From the NCBI GenBank assembly GCA_937950315.1, contig CALFDU010000026.1, forward strand, positions 1-64,000: a DNA stretch of 64,000 bases, written 5' to 3'. Positions 36,096 through 44,547 of this stretch are shown piece by piece. The first letter of the stretch is position 1. Each line of letters opens with the position of its first letter. The notes under the pieces were generated by a model, which had not been told where the DNA came from, searched no databases, and saw nothing but the letters and a program-made list of their open reading frames with translations. A program made the position numbers and the translations under genes. This DNA is from an uncultured Saprospiraceae bacterium. Lineage in GTDB: Bacteria; Bacteroidota; Bacteroidia; Chitinophagales; Saprospiraceae.

Positions 36096-36566
36096 ATGAT
36101 ACTAACTAAAGGAGCTATTGCACCAGGATTCGTGTTAAGAGATACAGAGAAGAAAGAAGTAAATCTTGAAGACTTTAGAGGTCAAAATGTATTGTTACTT
36201 TTCTTTCCCTTAGCATTCACAGGGACATGTACTGAAGAGCTATGCCAAATCAGAGATGAAAAATCTTTCTACGATGAAGCAAATGCCCAAATTTTAGCAA
36301 TTTCAGTTGATTCATTATTCTCGTTAGAAAAATATAAATCTGAGCAAGGGTATAACTTTCCAATGCTTTCAGATTTTAACAAAGATGTAAGCGGCTCTTA
36401 TGGAGCACTTTACGATGATTTTGTTCTAGGAATGAAAGGTGTTTCAAAGAGATCAGCTTTCGTCATAGACAAGGAAGGCAAAATTCAATACGCTGAAGTG
36501 TTGGAAAATGCAGGAGAACTTCCTAATTTTAAAGAAATTAACACCGTTTTACAAAATTTGAGTTAA
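36096..36566 (+). CDS. Peroxiredoxin (AhpC/TSA, AhpE/BCP-like)
   Basis: A 156-residue thioredoxin-fold peroxidase. The active site reads FFPLAFTGTCTEELC with peroxidatic Cys45 and Thr42-like partner in the PxxxT/SxxC pattern; Cys50 five residues later is typical of AhpE-like or BCP-like enzymes. It reduces hydroperoxides in the cytoplasm using thiol donors. It starts a plus-strand run and ends four bases before the clpS start. A TAAATTTG box near 36070 could be its promoter -7 element. Confidence 0.9.
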   Translation: MILTKGAIAPGFVLRDTEKKEVNLEDFRGQNVLLLFFPLAFTGTCTEELCQIRDEKSFYDEANAQILAISVDSLFSLEKYKSEQGYNFPMLSDFNKDVSGSYGALYDDFVLGMKGVSKRSAFVIDKEGKIQYAEVLENAGELPNFKEINTVLQNLS

Positions 36567-36570
36567 TCCT

Positions 36571-36885
36571 ATGAGTAATCTTTACACCCAGACGATCAAG
36601 GAAATTGATGAGTTAGTTGACGTTCTTGAAAAAGATGTAAATGGAAAAACATCGCAACTAATCGTTTTTAATGATGACTTCAATACGTTTGATTGGGTAA
36701 TCCAATCATTGATGGAAATTTGCAACCATACTTTCCAACAATCAGAACAGTTGTCAATCCTTATCCACTATACAGGCAAAGCAGTTATCAAATCTGGCAG
36801 TCTTACAGCACTAGAACCAATGAAAGAAGGATTGGTGGATAGAGGTATTTCTGCAGTGATAGAATCATTGGCTACAGGAAAATAA
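36571..36885 (+). CDS. clpS: ClpS, N-degron adaptor of the Clp protease
   Basis: A 104-residue ClpS protein: core LIVFNDDFNTFDWVIQSLME (residues 30-49) holds the N-end-rule binding-pocket Asp-Asp-x-N pattern and the later AVIKSGSLTALEPMKEGL matches the ClpA/ClpC interaction face. ClpS delivers proteins with destabilising N-terminal Leu, Phe, Tyr or Trp to ClpAP or ClpCP. Bacteroidota ClpS proteins have a short extension like the first 25 residues here. It is followed 37 bases later by aat, the enzyme that creates such N-termini. Confidence 0.9.
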   Translation: MSNLYTQTIKEIDELVDVLEKDVNGKTSQLIVFNDDFNTFDWVIQSLMEICNHTFQQSEQLSILIHYTGKAVIKSGSLTALEPMKEGLVDRGISAVIESLATGK

Positions 36886-36922
36886 TCCATACTTTCTGGG
36901 TTCTTACCTGAACACAGGATAC

Positions 36923-37582
36923 ATGTATTATAAATCCCAAGAGCATCCGATATTCCCACATCCACTTCAAGCAGATGAAGAAGGCATCATAGCCTTATCG
37001 GAAAACATAACAAAAGAAGATATAAAAACAGCCTACTCATTTGGGCTGTTTCCATGGTATAGTGAATTTCCTGTATTTTGGTGGAATACCAACCCAAGAT
37101 GCGTTCTATATCCAAAAGACCTAAAAGTGTCTAAAAGCATGCGCCCATATTTTAACCAAAACAAATATCGGGTCACTTTTAATCACGATTTTCATTCTGT
37201 TATTCATCAATGTAAAAATATCAACCGTGCAGGTCAAGAAGGATCTTGGCTTAATGAAGATCTAATACGGATCTTTGGATCGTTACATGAAGATGGAATT
37301 GTACAGTCGGTCGAGGTATGGGAAGAAGGCTTGTTGGTAGGAGGACTATACGGACTACTACTAGGAAAAATTTTCTTCGGCGAATCCATGTTTGCTAGCA
37401 GACCAAATGCCTCAAAATTTGGGTTCATTTCATTGGTAAAAAAATTGGAAGCAGAGGGTATTGTCCTTATTGATTGCCAACAAGAAACATCACACCTTAA
37501 AAGCTTAGGCGCCACTACTATCAACAAGTTTGTCTTTTGGAATGCCATAAAAAAGAATCTTTTTGAGATTCTTAAGTCATAG
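36923..37582 (+). CDS. aat: Leucyl/phenylalanyl-tRNA--protein transferase
   Basis: A 219-residue Aat enzyme. Motifs are FPHPLQADEEGIIAL, AYSFGLFPWYSE, FWWNTNPRCVLYP, a VWEEGLLVGGLYGLLLGKIF core, FFGESMFA and DCQQETSHLKSLGA near the end. It transfers Leu or Phe from tRNA to proteins with N-terminal Lys or Arg, marking them for ClpS. Full length (usual about 210-240). Located directly downstream of clpS, so the two form a functional pair. Confidence 0.95.
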   Translation: MYYKSQEHPIFPHPLQADEEGIIALSENITKEDIKTAYSFGLFPWYSEFPVFWWNTNPRCVLYPKDLKVSKSMRPYFNQNKYRVTFNHDFHSVIHQCKNINRAGQEGSWLNEDLIRIFGSLHEDGIVQSVEVWEEGLLVGGLYGLLLGKIFFGESMFASRPNASKFGFISLVKKLEAEGIVLIDCQQETSHLKSLGATTINKFVFWNAIKKNLFEILKS

Positions 37583-37636
37583 ATAGTCCTTCAACATGCT
37601 CAAAAAGGGTTAAATTTGGGGTCTAGAATCCTTGAG

Positions 37637-38878
37637 GTGATAAAATTTGAAAAACATACATTAGACAATGGACTTCGTGTTCTTCTTCATAGTGACAAAA
37701 GCAGTCCTTTGGTGGCAGTCAATGTTTTATATGATGTAGGCGCTAGAGATGAAGATCCTTCACGAACAGGATTTGCACATTTGTTTGAGCACCTCATGTT
37801 TGGAGGATCATTGAATGTTCCTGACTTTGATATCCCTATTCAATTTGCAGGAGGTGACAACAATGCATTTACCAACTGTGACATCACCAATTTCTACAAT
37901 ATTCTTCCTAAAGAAAACATTGAAACGGCACTATGGTTGGAGTCAGACAGAATGCTTCAGTTGGATTTTAGTCAGGAGATGCTAGACATTCAGAAAAAGG
38001 TAGTGGTCGAAGAATTCAAAGAGACTTGCCTGAATGTACCTTATGGAGATATGTGGCACCAATTGGTTGATCTTTGCTATAAAGACCATCCTTATAAATG
38101 GCCTACCATTGGGAAAGACTTTTCTCACATTGAGAAAGCCAAATTGATAGATGTAGAAAACTTTTTCAACAAACACTATCACCCAGGTAATGCAATCCTA
38201 TGTATCAGTGGAAATTTTGACGAAAGTACAATCCTCAACTCTATCAAGAATTGGTTTGGTCCGATCCCTCCAAAATCCATTCCTGAAAGAAAGCTGGATC
38301 AAGAAACCAAACAAACCAGTCAAAGATCAAAAATCACGCATGCAAATGTTCCTGGACAAAATTTTATAGTAGCATACCACATGGTAGATAGATTACATCC
38401 AGACTATTTGGTATTTGACTTGATCTCAGATTTATTGAGCACAGGCAAATCTTCAAGATTGTATCAACGCTTGGTTAAAAAAGGCGACCTATATAGCAGT
38501 CTTTCGGCTTATATTTCTGGAACCATGGATCCTGGTCTATTCATATTGGACGGGAAAGTATCTGAAGGACAAGATTATATGCTTGCAGTTCGGACCGCCA
38601 AAGAGGAATTGTATCGAATGAAAACCGAATTGGTATCCGACTACGAGTTGTCAAAAATAAAAAACAAGATTATCAGCTTGTTGGAATTTTCAGAATTGAG
38701 CATTTTGAATAAGGCCATCAATCTTTCTCAATACGAACTACTTGGCGATGCAGAATTAATCAACAAGCAAGGAAGTATGTATGAGGCGATCACTGCCCAA
38801 GACATACATCGAGTAGCCAATGAATATTTTGTAGATGAAAATTGTAATAGCCTAATATATCTTCCAAATGCCAATTAA
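37637..38878 (+). CDS. M16 zinc peptidase (pitrilysin family)
   Basis: A 413-residue M16-family protein using the GTG at 37637, which gives the usual start (V/M)IKFEKHTLDNGLRVLLH; a TTG at 37616 would add seven residues. The inverted zinc motif HLFEH (His48-x2-Glu51-His52) and the third-ligand region VVVEEFKE are intact, so this half is catalytic, and the C-terminal half includes the second M16 domain with LYSSLSAYISG. Length matches single-chain catalytic M16B subunits (about 410-420). Role in peptide turnover; its exact substrate is unknown. It lies 54 bases after aat. Confidence 0.88.
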   Translation: MIKFEKHTLDNGLRVLLHSDKSSPLVAVNVLYDVGARDEDPSRTGFAHLFEHLMFGGSLNVPDFDIPIQFAGGDNNAFTNCDITNFYNILPKENIETALWLESDRMLQLDFSQEMLDIQKKVVVEEFKETCLNVPYGDMWHQLVDLCYKDHPYKWPTIGKDFSHIEKAKLIDVENFFNKHYHPGNAILCISGNFDESTILNSIKNWFGPIPPKSIPERKLDQETKQTSQRSKITHANVPGQNFIVAYHMVDRLHPDYLVFDLISDLLSTGKSSRLYQRLVKKGDLYSSLSAYISGTMDPGLFILDGKVSEGQDYMLAVRTAKEELYRMKTELVSDYELSKIKNKIISLLEFSELSILNKAINLSQYELLGDAELINKQGSMYEAITAQDIHRVANEYFVDENCNSLIYLPNAN

Positions 38879-40466
38879 TTCAGAACTAGACAAAACAGAG
38901 AAGATTTTTCTTGCTGTAATTCTTGTTCTATGCATTCCAGCTTTTTTCTTGAATCTAGGTCTATTGGTTTTTAACGAAGACGAAGCCATTCGTTCTTTGG
39001 TAGCATATGAAATGTTATATAACAAGGACTACATTGTTCCTACTTTAAATGGTCTTCCCTATTATTACAAACCACCCGTATACAATTGGTTTATTGTAAT
39101 CATGTATGCGGCGACTGGGGTTATCAACGAATTTACTTCTCGTTTACCCACACTTTTGTTTTTAAGTCTATTTGCCTTCACCATTTATAAGACCAATAGA
39201 ATTTATCTATCACAAAAAATGAGCTTGTTGATTGCACTGGCTTATGTAACCTGTGGACGAGTATTGTTTTGGGACTCATTCATGGCATTGATAGATATTG
39301 GTTATTCGGTGGTATCTTATTTAAGTATATTTCTGAGCTACCATTATTACCACAAAGAAAAATACTTTAAGTTTTTTGTAGTTACAGCTTTGCTTACAGC
39401 TATTGGATATTTGATGAAAGGATTTTCTTCCTTTATTTTCTACTTTGCTAGTATTGGAGCTGTTCTATTATTTAAGCGAGATCTAAAAAAACTATATCAA
39501 GGAATTGGGTTTGTGACAGGCCTGCTATTGATGGGATCAATTATCGGAGGTTATTATTGGCTATACAACCAATCACATGACTTTACCAATACCATTGGTC
39601 CTCTGGTAGACCAGTCGACAAGAAGGACAGTGATTCGATTTGGGGTTTTGGATATGGTCAAGCATTTCTTTTCCTATCCATTCGAAAATTTATTTCATTT
39701 CTATCCATGGGTTTTACCTGGATTGCTCTTATTTAATACAAAAGTCAGAAGAGTTGTTTTTAAAAACGACTACATCAAATTTACATTTATTCTTTTCATA
39801 GCCAATATCTTGGTGTATTGGGTATCTCCGGAAGTCTACCCTCGTTACATATTGATGTTGATACCTTTGAGCTTGACTGTCATATTCTATACCATCAATG
39901 AAGCAGTCAATAGCTCGCAAGAATGGTGGGTATACTTTAGGTGGTATTTTATATCCGTTCCGATCATCTCTCTGATCGGAGTTATTTTAGGATTTTTTCA
40001 GCCAGATATACATATTGTTTCTTACCCATATGTAAAATTGGTTGGATTGGCATTGCCGATAATCGCCATCATCATTATGATGACGAGAGATAGAAAATAT
40101 CTATTTTGGTATGTGATCATTACACTTCTTATCGCAAGAATTGGTTTTAATATGTTTTTCATGCCTGAGCGCTATCAAGGAAATATCGCTACAAAATCAA
40201 AATTGGCCATATTGGATATACAGAAGAAGTACGACGATAAACCCATTAGACTATATAGAAAGTCCATCATGGATAAGACTTGTTCTTTTTATCTCGCTAC
40301 TGCAAATGGCTATCCTAACATCATTGAGCAAGAAATTACAGATCAGTTCTACTATATAGTAGATACTTTACGCGTGGATTTCCCTGAAAATATAGTGAAA
40401 ATCGATAGTTTTCAGCTCCGAGAATTCAAGAGGGAATGTTATTTGGTAAAACAAGTGACAAACTAA
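38868..40466 (+). CDS. ArnT-like polyprenyl-linked glycosyltransferase (GT83 type)
   Basis: A 532-residue integral membrane protein with about 12 helices. The first periplasmic loop after helix 1 holds FNEDEAIRSLVAYEML (36-51), the catalytic acid pair common to ArnT/PMT-type transferases, followed by YYYKPPVYNW. The last 80 residues form a soluble tail. Such enzymes move a sugar from a polyprenyl-phosphate carrier to lipid or protein at the periplasmic face. Its start overlaps the peptidase gene by 11 bases. The donor and acceptor are unknown. Confidence 0.85.
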   Translation: MPINSELDKTEKIFLAVILVLCIPAFFLNLGLLVFNEDEAIRSLVAYEMLYNKDYIVPTLNGLPYYYKPPVYNWFIVIMYAATGVINEFTSRLPTLLFLSLFAFTIYKTNRIYLSQKMSLLIALAYVTCGRVLFWDSFMALIDIGYSVVSYLSIFLSYHYYHKEKYFKFFVVTALLTAIGYLMKGFSSFIFYFASIGAVLLFKRDLKKLYQGIGFVTGLLLMGSIIGGYYWLYNQSHDFTNTIGPLVDQSTRRTVIRFGVLDMVKHFFSYPFENLFHFYPWVLPGLLLFNTKVRRVVFKNDYIKFTFILFIANILVYWVSPEVYPRYILMLIPLSLTVIFYTINEAVNSSQEWWVYFRWYFISVPIISLIGVILGFFQPDIHIVSYPYVKLVGLALPIIAIIIMMTRDRKYLFWYVIITLLIARIGFNMFFMPERYQGNIATKSKLAILDIQKKYDDKPIRLYRKSIMDKTCSFYLATANGYPNIIEQEITDQFYYIVDTLRVDFPENIVKIDSFQLREFKRECYLVKQVTN

Positions 40467-40485
40467 ATTTGAATTTATTTTTCTA

Positions 40486-40508
40486 GGAAGCGAATTCGCC
40501 TTATTTTT
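40486..40508 (+). terminator. Weak terminator after the ArnT-like gene
   Basis: A palindrome GCGAATTCGC (40490-40499) flanked by AA and TT, with a bulged C, is followed by ATTTTT at 40503-40508. This could end the Prx-clpS-aat-peptidase-transferase transcript, though the stem is short. Confidence 0.4.
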
Positions 40509-40625
40509 CGTTTATAGTAAAACAAAAACAAACAACTTTCGAGATCTGAGCTATCAGATTTTAAAAATGCTGACATCATCAGTAAAACCGGTAATCCCAC
40601 CGAACTCCAAACATATTAGAATATT

Positions 40626-40652
40626 ACTAATATAAATTATTTTAATATTAGT
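40626..40652. repeat. Perfect inverted repeat upstream of the RNA candidate
   Basis: ACTAATAT (40626-40633) and ATATTAGT (40645-40652) form an 8-bp inverted repeat with an 11-base spacer, just left of the predicted promoter of the structured RNA. It could be an operator. AT-richness lowers confidence. Confidence 0.35.
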
Positions 40653-40662
40653 GAAGCGTTTG

Positions 40663-40670
40663 TATATTAG
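40663..40670 (+). promoter_or_regulatory. Possible -7 box of the RNA candidate
   Basis: TATATTAG differs from TAnnTTTG at one position and would place the transcription start near 40674, three bases before the first stem of the RNA. A TTTT at 40640-40643 lies 19 bases upstream in place of -33 TTTG. Confidence 0.3.
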
Positions 40671-40673
40671 CGT

Positions 40674-40836
40674 TCCACACAGACACAGAGAAAGCTATGC
40701 GTAGTAAAACTCATTAAAGATGTGTTTGTGTCAACATATTTGATATAAATAACACAAGAAGAAGAGGTTTGATAAGCCTCGTAATAGTATAGGGAGTAGT
40801 CGATTAAAAAAGTTTAATTGAACTCCCTTTTTTTTA
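40674..40836 (+). ncRNA. Candidate structured small RNA, about 160 nt
   Basis: This gap carries a folded RNA pattern. An 11-bp stem ACACAGACACA (40677-40687) with TGTGTTTGTGT (40721-40731) encloses GAG/CTC pairing (40688-40690 with 40710-40712) and a small CTA-TGCG-TAG hairpin. A second hairpin GAGGTT-tgata-AGCCTC lies at 40764-40780, and a long terminator hairpin ends it at 40835. A near-consensus -7 box precedes it. There is no matching open reading frame. A long rod with a bulge near a terminator could be a 6S-type RNA (Rfam lists a 6S-Flavo family), or a leader controlling yaaA, which begins 107 bases later. The identity is not established. Confidence 0.55.
40791..40835 (+). terminator. 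Strong intrinsic terminator of the RNA candidate
   Basis: Two stacked stems, AGGGAGT with ACTCCCT and inner TCGATTAAA with TTTAATTGA (one wobble), with loop AAAG, are followed by eight Ts (40828-40835). No coding gene ends just before it; the ArnT-like gene stops 325 bases upstream. Confidence 0.88.
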
Positions 40837-40908
40837 TTCCCCTCCCTATCTTATTCAATTCACAAATTACCTCTTTAGCATTCAGCCAATAACCGATTAA
40901 TGGCTTAG

Positions 40909-40928
40909 TTGTTATATATTTATAACAA
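40909..40928. promoter_or_regulatory. 20-bp palindrome upstream of yaaA
   Basis: TTGTTATA-tatt-TATAACAA is a perfect inverted repeat (arms 40909-40916 and 40921-40928) ending 14 bases before the yaaA ATG. It resembles a repressor operator. Its sequence is loosely like Fur/PerR-family boxes, but the spacing differs. Confidence 0.4.
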
Positions 40929-40942
40929 AATCTGGCTAAAGA

Positions 40943-41701
40943 ATGATTATACTTTTATCCCCATCTAAGACCTTAGACTTTGATCACAATATTATGGGTG
41001 AAACGGAGCCCGGCTTTCTAGAAGAAACGATGGCTCTGAACAAGTCTCTAAAAAAATACAGCAAGAAAAAATTGGGTCAATTGATGAACATCAGTGACAA
41101 ACTTGCCGAACTTAATTACAATAGAAATCAACAATTTCAGGAATCATTTACTGAAGAAAACAGCAGAGCGGCGATGTTTGCTTTCAAAGGCGATGTCTAT
41201 CTAGGACTTCAAGCGCAAGAATTCAAGAAAAAGGATGTTACATATGCCAACAAACACTTGAGAATTCTATCAGGTCTCTATGGATTGTTGAGGCCAATGG
41301 ATAAGATGCAAGCATACAGACTTGAGATGGGAACCAACTTAAAAGTGGGCCGCAAGAAAAATCTTTATGATTTTTGGGGAAATAAAATTGCGGATCAACT
41401 GAAGGAATCACTTGCCGACCATAAAAACAAGTCTATCATCAACCTCGCTTCCAACGAATACTTCAAAGCTGTTAAGCTGGATGGATTGAAAGATCAGATC
41501 ATCGAAATCGGATTTAAAGAATACAGGGATGGTAAATTGAAATTTGTTTCTTTCAATGCCAAGAAGGCAAGAGGACTTATGTCACAATATATAATTAAGA
41601 ATAGAATCTCTAAGTTGGATGGTATCAAGGCATTTAATCTAGAAGATTATGCCTTCGATGAAACTTTGAGTACGGAAAATCACCTAATGTTTACCAGATA
41701 G
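40943..41701 (+). CDS. yaaA: Peroxide stress protein YaaA
   Basis: A 252-residue YaaA (DUF328) protein starting MIILLSPSKTLDF. It shows the family motifs AMFAFKGDVYLGL, RILSGLYGLLRPMD, YRLEMGTNL and NLASNEYFKAV, and ends with ISKLDGIKAFNLEDYAFDE. In E. coli YaaA lowers free intracellular iron and limits Fenton damage during hydrogen peroxide stress; DNA binding has also been reported. Length is normal. It lies four bases upstream of the penicillin acylase gene, so the two are probably co-transcribed. Confidence 0.94.
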   Translation: MIILLSPSKTLDFDHNIMGETEPGFLEETMALNKSLKKYSKKKLGQLMNISDKLAELNYNRNQQFQESFTEENSRAAMFAFKGDVYLGLQAQEFKKKDVTYANKHLRILSGLYGLLRPMDKMQAYRLEMGTNLKVGRKKNLYDFWGNKIADQLKESLADHKNKSIINLASNEYFKAVKLDGLKDQIIEIGFKEYRDGKLKFVSFNAKKARGLMSQYIIKNRISKLDGIKAFNLEDYAFDETLSTENHLMFTR

Positions 41702-41705
41702 CATC

Positions 41706-44129
41706 ATGAAAAAATTAATCACAGCCTTTCTTCTTTCGATCTTACTAATAGGTTTAAGTTATTTTTTACACAAAGGATTTAGAGTAAGTGAAAAAGTCAG
41801 AGTGCCTGGATTAATGAGACTTATGAATCCAAATGATGGATTGTGGAAAAACGTGGACATCTCGTTTCTCAATCCAAAAGATGAAATTACATTACAGGGA
41901 CCCAACAATCCGATCACAGTTTATTACGATGACAGATTGGTACCTCATATATTTGCTTCGAATATAGAAGACGCCACATTCGCACAAGGATACATACTTG
42001 CACAGCATCGTCTTTGGCAGATGGATTTTATGGTACGACTATCAGCTGGGAGATTGAGTGAAGTACTAGGAAAAGCGACCATCAGCCGAGATCTCATGAT
42101 GCGCAAATTTGGATTAGAATACGGAGCCAAAAAAGCCATTGAAGAATGGAAAAAATTTCCAGAAGATTATAAATCGATCTCGTACTTTAAGGATGGCATC
42201 AATGCTTACATCAATGGATTGCAACCAGAAGACCTTCCATTAGAATTCAAATTGGCAAATTACAAGCCGGCGGAATGGACAGATTTAAGTTCTGCTTTGA
42301 TATCAAAAAATCTTGCTTTTACCTTGAGTAGAAGGGGACCAGATGTTTCAAATACCAATACCTTACTCCACATCGGAGAAGAGGAATACAACAAGTTATT
42401 CCACATGAATGACCCCAATCAGATTCCTGTCATCCGTGAAAATGTGGCTATTGAATCTTCTTTAAGAAGAGATAAACCTGATGATGTGCATGATTTAAGT
42501 CACACACTTTCTGGTTACACTTATCATGCCCCACACCCAGGTGCTGGAAGCAACAATTGGGCAGTAGCCCCTAGTAAAACCTCCAATGGAAGTGCTTTGT
42601 TGGCCAATGACCCTCACCTGCAATTGACCTTGCCTTCTATCTGGTATGAAATGCACATCGTGTGTCCTGGCATCAATTCATATGGTGTTACTGTACCTGG
42701 TATTCCGGGAATAATTATTGGTTTCAACGATCATATCGCTTATGGTTCCACCAATGTAGGACATGATGTTTTAGACTATTATACCATTGATTGGGTTGAC
42801 AAAGAAAAAGGTACTTACAAAGTGGACGGAAAAGTACTTGAAGCACAAAAAGTACCGCAGAAAATAAAAGTAAGAGGACAAGAGGATATCCAATGGGACA
42901 TGATGATCACCGAATTTGGACCAATCGTCTGGGAATCAGAAAATCCAGATAACAAGGATTTGGCGATGCAGTGGCTAGCCAACAAATCTCCCAACAAGCC
43001 TGAATTCAATTCGTTCATCAAGGCATTACAATGTAAAGATTACGATTGCTACAAAGCCGCTACCTCTAACTTCCTCAGTCCAGCTCAAAATTTTGTATAT
43101 GCGGATAGAGAAGGTAATATTGGTTTAAGAATCAATGGACACCTTCCAGTCAAATATGAAGGTGAAGGTGCGTTTGTTAAAAAAGGAACCAGTTTACAAA
43201 ATAAATGGTCAGAATTCCTTCCAAGAGAATCCAACCCTCAGACTTTAAATCCAAGTTTGGGCTTTGTATCCTCAGCCAATCAAAAAACAACAGACGAAAG
43301 TTTTGCGCATCCTTACATTGGTGGATTTGAAGATTATAGAGGGAGAAGAATCAATGAACTATTGGAAGAAGGCGAGCAATTAGATTATAAAGATATGATG
43401 GCTTTTCAATTGGACGCACTAAATATAAAAGCCAGAGAATTTACGCCTTTGATCTTGTCCAACATTCCATCTACAATGATTGATGATAAGAATAGAAAGA
43501 TTGTTGATGCTTTAAAGACATGGGATTTCAGGTATTCCAAAGATTCAGAGGCGCCATATTATTTTGAAAAAATAGCGGACAAGATAGAAGATGCCATGTG
43601 GGATGAATTGGAAAGTGAAGATTATAAGATGTCTAAACCTGACTTCTGGAGATTATATCAACTCGCTTTAGAAAATCCGGAAGATGCTTATTTTGACATA
43701 AAATCTACTCCTGAAAAAGAGTCTTTTCAATCACTGGTTAGTCAAGCATTTGCGGAAGCATCAGAAGAAATAGACTTATCAAAGGAACATAACTGGGGTG
43801 AAAAATTGCCAACCAATGTCATGCACTTGATCAACATACCAGCTTATTCTCGCACAGACCTTCCAACAGGTGGAAATGGAGATGTACTAAATGCCTTGAA
43901 AGGAAATTTTGGGCCATCTTGGAGAATGGTGGTGGAGCTGGGGACAACCACCAAGGCTTGGGGAGTCTATCCTGGAGGTCAGTCTGGAAATCCATTATCA
44001 CCATTTTACGACAATATGGTTGACGACTGGGCCACTGGTAATTACAATGAGTTATTCTTCTCCGCTGACGAATCAACATATAAAGAAAAATGTAAAATTG
44101 TTCATACTTTAATTCCAACCAATGAATAA
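41706..44129 (+). CDS. Penicillin acylase family Ntn-hydrolase
   Basis: An 807-residue protein with an N-terminal membrane anchor or signal (3-20), an alpha-chain region, and the autoprocessing site GAG-SNNWAV with nucleophile Ser282 following Gly281. Other family motifs are RLWQMDFMVRLSAGRLSEVLG, LLANDPHLQLTLPSIWYEMH and a C-terminal GGNGDVLNALKGNFGPSWRM. Relatives are self-cleaving amidases acting on penicillin, acyl-homoserine lactones or N-acyl amino acids. The substrate here is unknown. Its stop overlaps the next gene by eight bases. Confidence 0.92.
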   Translation: MKKLITAFLLSILLIGLSYFLHKGFRVSEKVRVPGLMRLMNPNDGLWKNVDISFLNPKDEITLQGPNNPITVYYDDRLVPHIFASNIEDATFAQGYILAQHRLWQMDFMVRLSAGRLSEVLGKATISRDLMMRKFGLEYGAKKAIEEWKKFPEDYKSISYFKDGINAYINGLQPEDLPLEFKLANYKPAEWTDLSSALISKNLAFTLSRRGPDVSNTNTLLHIGEEEYNKLFHMNDPNQIPVIRENVAIESSLRRDKPDDVHDLSHTLSGYTYHAPHPGAGSNNWAVAPSKTSNGSALLANDPHLQLTLPSIWYEMHIVCPGINSYGVTVPGIPGIIIGFNDHIAYGSTNVGHDVLDYYTIDWVDKEKGTYKVDGKVLEAQKVPQKIKVRGQEDIQWDMMITEFGPIVWESENPDNKDLAMQWLANKSPNKPEFNSFIKALQCKDYDCYKAATSNFLSPAQNFVYADREGNIGLRINGHLPVKYEGEGAFVKKGTSLQNKWSEFLPRESNPQTLNPSLGFVSSANQKTTDESFAHPYIGGFEDYRGRRINELLEEGEQLDYKDMMAFQLDALNIKAREFTPLILSNIPSTMIDDKNRKIVDALKTWDFRYSKDSEAPYYFEKIADKIEDAMWDELESEDYKMSKPDFWRLYQLALENPEDAYFDIKSTPEKESFQSLVSQAFAEASEEIDLSKEHNWGEKLPTNVMHLINIPAYSRTDLPTGGNGDVLNALKGNFGPSWRMVVELGTTTKAWGVYPGGQSGNPLSPFYDNMVDDWATGNYNELFFSADESTYKEKCKIVHTLIPTNE

Positions 44130-44547
44130 ATTAATTGCAGCGATCGTAATCATCGCATTGAATTTGGGATTAAGTCAATTTTTACCTTGGTGGAATTTTA
44201 TTCCAATCGTATTCTTGGTGGTATTGATTACAAAATTAAAAGCTTCTTCGAGTTGGGTCGTTCCTGCTCTAAGTCTGATGCTACTGTGGTTGGTTCAGAT
44301 TTTTCTAACCGATCAAAAAACAGGATTCAGAAGTAGTGAAAGAATCGCTGCAATTTTTGAATCTCCTGGGGTAGTAGCTTATTTGGTTCCTGTAATTGGT
44401 GTTGGTTTACTGGCAGCGCTGAGCGGGATCGTTGCGTATTTACTGCGTACTTCATTTCAGAAAAAGGATGTACTTGAGAAATCGGAAATGCATCTGGATG
44501 ATTATCAAGAAACACAACCAGACCTTAAAGACAAAGGGATCGTTTAA
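44122..44547 (+). CDS. Small membrane protein coupled to the acylase gene
   Basis: A 141-residue membrane protein with about four hydrophobic segments (2-18, 25-38, 43-62, 82-108) and a hydrophilic C-terminal tail (about 112-141). The ATG overlaps the acylase stop by eight bases, so translation is coupled. I do not recognise the family. Possible roles in anchoring or supporting the acylase are only suggested by linkage. Confidence 0.7.
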   Translation: MNKLIAAIVIIALNLGLSQFLPWWNFIPIVFLVVLITKLKASSSWVVPALSLMLLWLVQIFLTDQKTGFRSSERIAAIFESPGVVAYLVPVIGVGLLAALSGIVAYLLRTSFQKKDVLEKSEMHLDDYQETQPDLKDKGIV

